The notes below the pieces were generated by a model. The model was given only the letters and a program-made list of their open reading frames with translations. It did not search any database and was not told where the DNA came from. 17,736 nucleotides of DNA from positions 1-17,736 of the forward strand of contig NZ_JBEXCV010000168.1 of NCBI RefSeq assembly GCF_040605455.1, given 5' to 3'. Below are positions 1 to 5,666 of this stretch, piece after piece (position 1 is the stretch's first letter; each line of letters starts with the position of its first letter). The stretch comes from Embleya sp040605455. GTDB lineage: Bacteria; Actinomycetota; Actinomycetes; Streptomycetales; Streptomycetaceae. The position numbers were made by a program, and so were the translations under genes.

Positions 1-741
1 CGGGCCGCCGGTCGCGGCCATCGCACCGCGCGGCGTGACCGGCCCGGCCAGCGCGGCCTTGCCCACCGCCCGCGCCACCACCCGACGGTCGCCCACCACG
101 CGCGCGGCGGCCTCGTCCGCGCAGCGCTCCAGGGCGTACCCGATCGCCGTGCGCATCGGCCGCAGGAGCGGGTGAGCGCACATCGCCAACGTCGCCACCA
201 GCAGCACCCGATCGTGCCGGCCGCTCAGATGCGCCCGCTCGTGGGCCAACAGCGCCCGTCGCTCGTCCGCGTCCAGCCGCGCCAGCATCGACGCCGAGAC
301 CACGATCCGAGGCCGACGCCCGGGCAGCGCGAACGCGGTCGGCGATCCGGTGGGCAGCACGGTCAACTCCGTATCGCCCGCCGCCGCGACCCCCGCGCGC
401 AGCACCGCGAGCGCGCGTCGCCGACGCCACAGCACGACCGCCGCGCACACCAGGGCCGAGGTCAGCGCCGCGCTCGCCAGCGAGCCGATCACCTGCACAT
501 TGGGAATCGAGGCCCGCACCTGCGGGTCCGACCAGTGGTCGGGCAGCGGTACGCCCGGGAGTTGCGCCGTGCCCACCACGGTCAGCAGGCCCAGGCTGAT
601 GGTCGCGCACAGCGCCAGCACCGAGGTCAGCACGGTGAGCAGACCCACCACGCGGCGCGGCGCGAGATGGTCGGCCGCGAGCCGGGCCACGGGTACCGCG
701 GTTATCGGCAGCAGCAGCGGCAGGTAGACGATCCAACGCAC
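1..741 (-). CDS. M56 family membrane metallopeptidase (BlaR1/MecR1-like), 3' end outside window
   Basis: Partial gene; 247 codons are visible and stay open to the window edge. The protein starts with a hydrophobic stretch (VRWIVYLPLLLP), has further membrane segments near residues 33-56 and 83-105, then a cytosolic/interface zinc protease domain with the HERAH motif (HExxH, residues 167-171) and a downstream ERCADEAAA segment (about 205-213) that supplies the third ligand in M56 enzymes. Known M56 relatives sense cell-wall stress or beta-lactams and inactivate a BlaI repressor by proteolysis. The GTG start at 741 lies 4 bases after the stop of the BlaI-type gene, with a GGAAGAGGG purine run just upstream, so the two are surely co-transcribed and translationally coupled. 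Whether a C-terminal penicillin-binding sensor domain is present cannot be seen. Many actinobacterial M56 proteins lack one. Confidence 0.9.
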   Translation of the reverse strand, partial: MRWIVYLPLLLPITAVPVARLAADHLAPRRVVGLLTVLTSVLALCATISLGLLTVVGTAQLPGVPLPDHWSDPQVRASIPNVQVIGSLASAALTSALVCAAVVLWRRRRALAVLRAGVAAAGDTELTVLPTGSPTAFALPGRRPRIVVSASMLARLDADERRALLAHERAHLSGRHDRVLLVATLAMCAHPLLRPMRTAIGYALERCADEAAARVVGDRRVVARAVGKAALAGPVTPRGAMAATGGP

Positions 742-745
742 GCGA

Positions 746-1129
746 CTACGACCCGCCCTCTTCCAACAGCCGGCGCAGCAGCGCCTCGTCGTCGGTGGAC
801 AGGTCGGAGACGAACCGCGCCAGCACCGCCTGCCGGTCACCCTCCTTGTCCAGCACCTGCCGCATCCGCCGCGCGGCGAGCCCGGCCTCGTCGTACACCG
901 GCGCGTACACGTACGAGCGGCCCGATCGGGTGCGCTGGAGCACGCCCTTGTCGTGCAGGCGGGACAGGATGGTCACCACCGTCGTGTAGGCCAGCTCACC
1001 GGACAGCTGCTCCTGGACCGCGCCCGCGCCCATGGCCGTCGGCGACGTCCACAGCAGCGACAGGATCTCGGACTCCAACTCGCCGGGGCCACGCCGCGCG
1101 GGCGGTCCGCCTGCTCTGCTTTCGGTCAC
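746..1129 (-). CDS. BlaI/MecI/CopY-family winged-helix repressor
   Basis: A 127-residue protein, the usual length for BlaI. Residues 14-80 form the winged helix: GELESEILSLLW, then the recognition region AYTTVVTILSRLHDKGVL and the wing RSGRSYVYAPV. Residues 81-127 form the helical dimerisation tail, where family members are cleaved or destabilised on induction. I chose the GTG at 1129 because GGAGG lies 6 bases upstream; the reading frame continues upstream but that part is low-complexity Arg/Pro. A TANNNT box (TAGGCT, 1164-1169, minus strand) about 35 bases upstream may be the -10; no good -35 is visible. The M56 peptidase follows directly, giving the classic repressor-sensor pair. The regulated target is not evident in the window; a beta-lactamase or envelope gene beyond position 1 is possible. 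Confidence 0.9.
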   Translation of the reverse strand: MTESRAGGPPARRGPGELESEILSLLWTSPTAMGAGAVQEQLSGELAYTTVVTILSRLHDKGVLQRTRSGRSYVYAPVYDEAGLAARRMRQVLDKEGDRQAVLARFVSDLSTDDEALLRRLLEEGGS

Positions 1130-1212
1130 TTCGGCCTCCGGTGGATGGGCACAACGCCCCGGCAGCCTAAACGGTCGTGTTTCGGGATCGGCGTCACGTA
1201 CCCGCTCCGCCG

Positions 1213-1248
1213 GCCCGCGGCGTCGGTGCGCAGCCGCCCGCCGCGGGC
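1213..1248 (-). terminator. Possible terminator hairpin between orphan-domain gene and BlaI gene
   Basis: Perfect 10-base inverted arms (GCCCGCGGCG at 1213-1222, CGCCGCGGGC at 1239-1248) with a 16-base loop, lying after the stop at 1333 of the minus-strand gene and before the BlaI start. No T-run follows. In DNA this GC-rich such arms also arise by chance. Confidence 0.3.
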
Positions 1249-1332
1249 GCGGATTCGGGCGCGGCGGGCGATGGTGCGCGACCACTCGCGAGGCTCACCG
1301 CCGAGCCGGTGCACACGCCGGTCCGACCGGCG

Positions 1333-1860
1333 TCAGGCCGCGGTGACCAGCGGATTCCGAGAACTCTCGGCCGAACCGCTCCCGGCCGGCGCGCCGGCGC
1401 GGCCCACCCGGATCGCACAACCCTGCGCGCGAAGCGCGTCGACCAGGACGTCGTGCCGACGGCCGCGCCCCCGGGCCGGGTCGGCGGCGGCCGGGAGCAG
1501 TACGGCCACCCGCCGCTCGGGCAACCCGCCGACGAACGTCGCCGGCGCCTCGACGAACCGATCGCGCTCGTCGTACACCACGCTCAACGGCGCATCCACG
1601 CCGGACGCATCCCACGCGGCCACCAACGCGTCCCGCGCGACCTGTTGGCCGGCCCGCGTGACGTGCACGGCGATCGCCCGACCGGCCATCGTCCGCGCGG
1701 TGGACAGCGCGGCGACGGCGGCGTCCATCCGCAGGATCGGCACCACGACGGCCTGCGGACCGCCCTCGACCCGGCGCGCGTCGGCCCGGCGAATCGTGGC
1801 GGTGCGGCGGATTCCGGTGACCCGACGAATTGCGGTGACCCGACGAATTGCGGCGAACAT
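1333..1860 (-). CDS. Orphan Usp-like domain resembling the C-terminal tail of APC amino-acid permeases
   Basis: A 175-residue soluble protein. The start at 1860 is well supported: AAGGAGG sits 5-6 bases upstream of the ATG, although the frame stays open further upstream. Residues 1-30 are an Arg/Ile-rich repeat (AIRRVT repeated, then GIRRTATIRRA). Residues 36-150 read like an alpha/beta nucleotide-binding-type fold: VVVPILRMDAAVAALSTARTM, then AIAVHVTR, PLSVVYDE, and VAVLLPAAADP. This order matches the cytosolic C-terminal domain found after the membrane region of many actinobacterial APC permeases (strand, helix, 'AVHV', 'PLxVxxS', 'VxVLLPE'). No transmembrane part exists here, so the domain is free-standing. 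Function is unknown; family recognition is by eye. It is co-oriented with the genes on both sides but separated from them by 103 and 203 bases. Confidence 0.65.
   Translation of the reverse strand: MFAAIRRVTAIRRVTGIRRTATIRRADARRVEGGPQAVVVPILRMDAAVAALSTARTMAGRAIAVHVTRAGQQVARDALVAAWDASGVDAPLSVVYDERDRFVEAPATFVGGLPERRVAVLLPAAADPARGRGRRHDVLVDALRAQGCAIRVGRAGAPAGSGSAESSRNPLVTAA
1816..1851 (-). repeat. Two perfect 18-base tandem copies inside the orphan-domain gene
   Basis: Plus-strand unit GGTGACCCGACGAATTGC occurs at 1816-1833 and 1834-1851 with no mismatch, and a decayed relative (GGCGGATTCC) precedes it. Being a multiple of three, the duplication keeps the frame and produces the repeated AIRRVT peptide near the N-terminus. 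Confidence 0.95.
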
Positions 1861-1963
1861 GGCGGCCTCCTTTCGACCGCTTCCAGCCTCACCCCGAATC
1901 CGGTCACCCGGCCCACCCGTTGACGCGCTCTTGGCGTTCGCCCCGCCGATCCGAGCGAGTCCC

Positions 1964-2434
1964 TTACCCGGACCACCCCGGCCCGGCGACCGCACCGCCG
2001 GGCACGTACGGGCTCAGCGACCAGGCGTTGTCACCGCCCCACACCACGTGCTCGACCACCGCGACCCGGGCGCCGGTGTCGGTCCGCACGGCGGTGAGCA
2101 GCACCCGGTACACCCCGTAGAACTCCCGCTCCCGAGAAATCCCCACGTCGGACCACCCCTGACCCCCGAAAACCGCGACACGTACGGCCGCGTCGGTGCG
2201 CGCCTGATGCGAATGCAACCTGCCACGCAGACCGTCCGTGTCCCGCGCGTTGAGCAGCCCGACATAGCGCCGCAGGTACGGATCGATGCCGCCCTCGTCG
2301 GGCGGCCGCCGCGGCTCGTGCAGGCATACCACCAGGCCGATGAAGGTACCGAGCAGGGCGAGCGTGACCAGGACGGCCCGGCGGGTCGAACGCGGCGGGA
2401 CGGAGACGGGGACGGTGTCGAGGCGTAGGTGCAC
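1964..2434 (-). CDS. Small membrane-anchored protein of unknown function
   Basis: A 156-residue protein with a basic N-terminus, one hydrophobic segment at about residues 19-37 (RAVLVTLALLGTFIGLVVCL) and a C-terminal domain of about 115 residues presumably outside the cell. After a Pro-rich linker, the sequence IDPYLRRYVGLLNARDTDGLRGRL followed by predicted strands (VRVAVF, REFYGVYRVLLTAVRT, ARVAVVEHVVW) is reminiscent of small NTF2-like/lipoprotein folds, where a helical 'YVxLLNAxDxxGL' segment precedes a beta-sheet. That resemblance is my reading, not a firm family call. The GTG start at 2434 has GGAG about 10 bases upstream. No neighbour suggests a pathway. Confidence 0.7.
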   Translation of the reverse strand: MHLRLDTVPVSVPPRSTRRAVLVTLALLGTFIGLVVCLHEPRRPPDEGGIDPYLRRYVGLLNARDTDGLRGRLHSHQARTDAAVRVAVFGGQGWSDVGISREREFYGVYRVLLTAVRTDTGARVAVVEHVVWGGDNAWSLSPYVPGGAVAGPGWSG

Positions 2435-2997
2435 GTGGACTCACTCCAAAGGCAACACATTCGTGCGGAGGAACATCCCGAGCCCGACTTGGCCGAGCCT
2501 TCCCTTGTCGGCACGCACGATCGGGGCCGGATGGTTCCGCCGCGCGACGCATGCCGGCCACGCGCTCCGTCGCGAGTGGCGACGGCCGACGGACCGCGCC
2601 CGGCCCGGCCGGGATGCCGAGCGCGCATGACCCGAGCACAGCCAACGGCCGCGTAGCGGACGCGCAACCCGTCGCGGAGCGAGCGGCGAATGCGGCTGCG
2701 GAGCAGACGTGCATCAGGCGCACCCCTGCTGGGCCGGTCATGCGAACGGGCCTCGGCCGTTTTGGGGTTGGTCGACATGCGCAAGCTCGGGCCGGCCGCC
2801 GACCCCGGGGCGGGTTACTCGTCCGTTGCAGCTTGGGCCGGCCGCCAACCAACCGCCCGCCGGCCAACCGTCCGCCCCGCCCCGCCCCACCTCACCCCTG
2901 TCCGGGACCCGGCATGACCGGCGTTCGCCCGGAGCGACCGGTCAGGGGGATCCTCACGCACCATTCACAACAAACTCGCCCAATTCGCGAAGCGAGC
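2435..2997. other. 563-base stretch without a convincing gene
   Basis: Open frames exist on both strands, but they encode Arg/Pro/Ala-rich low-complexity peptides, and I see no convincing Shine-Dalgarno site or recognisable motif for any of them. The segment holds the presumed upstream region of the small membrane-protein gene (no clear -10 seen), two similar G/C strings (GGGCCGGCCGCC near 2791 and 2835) and a hairpin at 2895-2948. It may include decayed coding DNA, but no family is recognisable. Confidence 0.5.
2895..2948 (-). terminator. Possible terminator downstream of the amidohydrolase
   Basis: Interrupted arms CCCCTG-t-CCGG (2895-2905) and CCGG-t-CAGGGG (2938-2948) pair over 10 bases with one mismatch, about 50 bases past the amidohydrolase stop in its direction of transcription. 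No T-run follows. Confidence 0.3.
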
Positions 2998-4215
2998 CTA
3001 AGCCGCAGCCGGGACGCGGCCCCGGGTCGTCCGTGTGTCGTTGCCAAGGGATGCACTCCAGGCGATGTGGCCGAGATCGCGGCCACTGCGGGAGACCACG
3101 TGTCCGGCTCGGAGCACGATCCGGTCCTGTGGGCGGGTCTGCAACGCCTCGGCGAGGGTTCGGGCGCGGACCGCGAACAGGTCGGCTGCGGCGCCCGGTT
3201 CGAGGCCGCCGGGCTCCAGGCCCAAGACGTTTCGGGCGTGCTCGGCCACCGCGGCCCAGGCCTGGGCGGGGGGCAGCCCGGTGGCGGCGGCCGTGGCCAG
3301 TGGGTCGGCCAGGCCCATGGGATGCCCGGCGGTGCGCAGGTGGTCGCCGCCGGCTGCGACGGTGACGCCCGCCGCGACCAGTTCGCGGATCGGCAGTCCG
3401 CAGCCACGCTCCGAGGGCAGCGCCACGACCCGCATGCCGGATGCGGCGATCGTCTCGCCGACCCGCCCGAGCGCGGACGGCGCGAGCCGGTTCAGGCCGG
3501 CCAGGTGACTGGCCGTCACCGGTCGGTCGAAGCCCGACGCGCGCAGCAGCCGGGCCAGGTCGCCGACCGCGAGCAGGCGCGGGTCGAAGCCGTCGTCCAG
3601 GTGCAGGTCCAGCGCCACCTCGGCCCGGTCCGCGAGCCGCAACAGTCGTCGGGTCTCCTGCCGGAAGTCCGGCGCGAACCTCGGCTGCCCGCCGATCACC
3701 CGCGCGCCCGCACTCACCGCGTCCACGATGGTGCGGTCGGTCGTCCCCGGCACCGGGACCGCGACGATCTGCAGGTCGAGCACCCGATGGAACTCGGCGC
3801 GCAGTTCGGCCATCACCTCTACCGCGCGCAGTGGCGTACGACCCTCGCCGATGTCCAGGTGCGTTCGCACAGCGGTCACCCCGTGCCCGGCCAGCGTGCG
3901 CAACGCCTCACGCGAGCGCCGCCGCAGGTCGCCGGGACGGTAGTGCGCGGGCCGGACCAGCCAGGATCGCCACGCGCCATCGCGTCCGTCCGGGTCCGAG
4001 CCCACCGGCTCCCAGGTCAGCGCACGATCGAGGTGTACGTGCGGCTCGGCAGATGCCGGCAGCAGCAGGTAGCCGGTCAGGTCCAGGCCGGCGCAGGCAC
4101 CTCGGCCCAGCCGACCCGGCTCGCGCAGCATGCTGATGCGACCCTTGCGCAGCACCACGTCGCGCGTACGCCCATCCGGCAGCGTGGCGCCGAACAAGGT
4201 GATCCTGTCGCTCAT
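2998..4215 (-). CDS. Cytosine-deaminase-like (CodA-type) metal-dependent amidohydrolase
   Basis: A 405-residue enzyme, close to the usual length for CodA-type amidohydrolases. The ATG at 4215 is preceded by AGGGGG; upstream in-frame sequence is not protein-like. Metal and catalytic landmarks in order are HVHLD (His59, His61), VRTHLD (His119), LHLDDG (His205), ASHL (His237) and GGDH (Asp291), so the TIM-barrel hydrolase centre looks intact. Compared with E. coli CodA as I remember it, the substrate-side residues differ: the 'FPQEG' Gln is Val155 (VPVPG), the catalytic Glu of 'HCDE' is Asp208, and the 'HDD' pair is GD-His292. It probably hydrolyses or deaminates a ring amide or amidine other than cytosine; the substrate is unknown. 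It sits divergently from an acetamidase/formamidase remnant, which fits amide-nitrogen salvage. Confidence 0.85.
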   Translation of the reverse strand: MSDRITLFGATLPDGRTRDVVLRKGRISMLREPGRLGRGACAGLDLTGYLLLPASAEPHVHLDRALTWEPVGSDPDGRDGAWRSWLVRPAHYRPGDLRRRSREALRTLAGHGVTAVRTHLDIGEGRTPLRAVEVMAELRAEFHRVLDLQIVAVPVPGTTDRTIVDAVSAGARVIGGQPRFAPDFRQETRRLLRLADRAEVALDLHLDDGFDPRLLAVGDLARLLRASGFDRPVTASHLAGLNRLAPSALGRVGETIAASGMRVVALPSERGCGLPIRELVAAGVTVAAGGDHLRTAGHPMGLADPLATAAATGLPPAQAWAAVAEHARNVLGLEPGGLEPGAAADLFAVRARTLAEALQTRPQDRIVLRAGHVVSRSGRDLGHIAWSASLGNDTRTTRGRVPAAA

Positions 4216-4334
4216 CGCTACCCCCTGGGACTCGAATCCCGCAGACCGGGGCCGGCCGTCGCGGGCCTGGTACCGCATCGCCGTGCCGCCCCGCCCCACT
4301 GTGGCCGGGCGCTGTTGCGCCGGCGTTTCGGCGT

Positions 4335-4375
4335 CGTTACGGACCGCCCTTCGCGGGCGAAACGGGTACGTAACG
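4335..4375. promoter_or_regulatory. Spaced inverted repeat upstream of the amidohydrolase, operator candidate
   Basis: Arms CGTTACGGACC (4335-4345) and GGTACGTAACG (4365-4375) match over 11 bases with one mismatch. A smaller hairpin GCCC-ttcg-c-GGGC fills much of the gap (4346-4357). The element lies 120 bases upstream of the amidohydrolase ATG and 47 bases before the remnant on the other strand, where an operator for both divergent units would be expected. Confidence 0.35.
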
Positions 4376-4421
4376 CGACCGATGTCGACCGGCAACGGCG
4401 AACCCGTACAACCGTCCCCAT

Positions 4422-4650
4422 GACCATCACCGAGGCGCCCCCCGTCGCCGTACCGGGGGCCGGCGGCGCCGACACACCTGCCGTCCCGGCCCGGCACCGT
4501 TCTGTGCGGTTGGCTGCCCGGATCCCGGGACCGCCCCGTGCTGCTCGCCGACTCGGGCGAGACGCCTACCGTGGACACGGTGTCGCACGAGGGTCTGCTC
4601 GGCGAACAGGGCCGTGACCCGTGGCCTTCTTCGGCCGGGCCCGCCACATG
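4422..4650 (+). pseudogene. Frameshifted N-terminal remnant of an acetamidase/formamidase
   Basis: In the frame 4472-4618 the DNA encodes THLPSRPGTVLCGWLPGS, then VLLADSGETPTVDTVSHEGL and LGEQGRDP. The run VDTVSHEGLLGEQGRDP is the N-terminal hallmark of the FmdA/AmdA family (usual form 'V(T/A)(V/I)DTVSHEGxLEDQGRDPVAFFG'). The expected continuation VAFFG is present, but in another frame starting at 4621, so one base has been lost at about 4619-4621. No start codon exists in the main frame; an ATG at 4422 lies in a different frame, suggesting a second shift upstream. Everything after VAFFG, most of a 300-400 residue enzyme, is missing, and endonuclease V begins at 4712. The intact enzyme releases ammonia from short amides. 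The family match is by eye but the motif is very distinctive. Confidence 0.75.
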
Positions 4651-4699
4651 GGCGGCGCCGATCGGCGATATCGAGCGGTTCCGCGGAATGCCCGGGCGA

Positions 4700-4711
4700 T
4701 AGCGTTTCGGG
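4700..4711 (+). promoter_or_regulatory. -10 box placed for a leaderless endonuclease V mRNA
   Basis: TAGCGT (TANNNT) at 4700-4705 ends 6 bases before the ATG at 4712, and no Shine-Dalgarno sequence precedes the ATG. In actinobacteria this geometry usually means transcription starts at the A of the start codon. No strong -35 is visible. Confidence 0.5.
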
Positions 4712-5461
4712 ATGAGCACTCCTTCCGCGACCGAGCCGATCGACGCGGCCAACGCTCCCGACGCGACCGACGCGACCGGGCCCTGGCCCCGGACGGCTGC
4801 CGAGGCGTTGGCCGTGCAGGATCGGTTGCGGCCGTCGGTGGACACCGTCGGGCCCGGGCCGGGGCCGGCGGATGTGCGATTCGTGGCCGGGTTGGACGTG
4901 GCCTACGCCGAGGACTCGGACGAACTGGCCGCCGCCGTGGTGGTGTTGGACGCTCGTACGCACGCGGTGGTGGAGCGGTCCGTGGCGCATGGCGTGGCGA
5001 CCTTTCCGTATGTGCCCGGCCTGTTCGCCTTCCGCGAGGTTCCGGCGTTGTTGGCCGCGCTCGAACAGCTCGACACCGCGCCGGACCTGCTCGTCTGTGA
5101 CGGTCAGGGCCTGGCCCATCCGCGCCGGTTCGGGCTGGCCTGCCACCTCGGCGTGCTGACCGGGCTGCCGGCCGTCGGGGTCGGCAAGACGCCCTTCGTC
5201 GGCGCGTACGAGACGCCGGGGGAGAAGCGGGGCGATGCGGCCGACCTGGTGTACGAAGGGGACGTGGTCGGCCGCGCGTTGCGCACCCGCGATGCGATCA
5301 AGCCGGTGTTCGTGTCGATCGGCCACGGCGTCGACCTGGACACGGCCTGCGCACACGTGCTGGCCCTCACCCCGCGCTACCGCCTCCCGGAAACCACCCG
5401 CCAGGCCGACCAGACCTGCCGCCAGGCGCTGAAGACCCACCGGGAAACCACTCGGCCGTAG
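4712..5461 (+). CDS. nfi: Endonuclease V (deoxyinosine 3'-endonuclease)
   Basis: A 249-residue DNA repair nuclease that nicks DNA at the second phosphodiester bond 3' of deoxyinosine, a product of adenine deamination. All family landmarks are present: AGLDVAY (Asp62, metal), FPYVPGLFAFRE (Tyr100, the strand-separating wedge, and Glu109, metal), CDGQGLAHPRRFGLA (Asp130, metal; His136) and GVGKTPFVG (Lys159). The catalytic core starts at about residue 27; the first 25 residues are an Ala/Asp/Thr-rich extension without family equivalent. Later in-frame starts would cut into or sit close to the core, so the first ATG is kept. The C-terminal 25 residues (polar, Thr/Gln/Arg-rich) also exceed the core. 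It stands alone, probably transcribed as a leaderless mRNA, and converges on the ABC exporter operon. Confidence 0.95.
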   Translation: MSTPSATEPIDAANAPDATDATGPWPRTAAEALAVQDRLRPSVDTVGPGPGPADVRFVAGLDVAYAEDSDELAAAVVVLDARTHAVVERSVAHGVATFPYVPGLFAFREVPALLAALEQLDTAPDLLVCDGQGLAHPRRFGLACHLGVLTGLPAVGVGKTPFVGAYETPGEKRGDAADLVYEGDVVGRALRTRDAIKPVFVSIGHGVDLDTACAHVLALTPRYRLPETTRQADQTCRQALKTHRETTRP

Positions 5462-5556
5462 CCCGCCCGCCTGACGCCGGACCGCGCCGGACTCGCGCCG
5501 CCCGAAACCCCCACGCCGCCCGAGCCCCGTGCCGCCCATCCCTCGGACACGCGAAA

Positions 5557-5595
5557 GAGCCCCCGAACCACCTGCGCAAGGCGGTTCGGGGGCTC
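5557..5595 (-). terminator. Strong hairpin terminator between convergent nfi and ABC exporter genes
   Basis: Perfect 13-base arms, GAGCCCCCGAACC (5557-5569) and GGTTCGGGGGCTC (5583-5595), with a 13-base loop. On the minus strand the stem is followed by TTTCG, fitting termination of the exporter operon 70 bases after its last stop. It probably also stops nfi transcripts from the other side. Confidence 0.8.
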
Positions 5596-5666
5596 CTCGG
5601 TCACCGGCTCCCCAAGGGGGGAGGATGGAGAGCCGGCTGCTCTATGGGTGGATCATCCGGTGCGGA

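Noticed and set aside
4225..4245. GGGACTCGAATCCC-like string resembling a tRNA T-arm upstream of the amidohydrolase
   Set aside because: The stem does not pair with a 7-base loop in register, and I found no acceptor, D or anticodon arms around it.
2551..4617. A 688-codon plus-strand open frame covering the amidohydrolase
   Set aside because: It is antisense to a well-supported enzyme, and its peptide is Arg/Gln/Gly-rich without motifs. Only its last part overlaps the real acetamidase remnant, and in the wrong frame.
4427..5539. 370-codon minus-strand frame across nfi
   Set aside because: It is antisense to endonuclease V, which has every catalytic motif. The peptide is Gly/Arg/His-rich shadow sequence.
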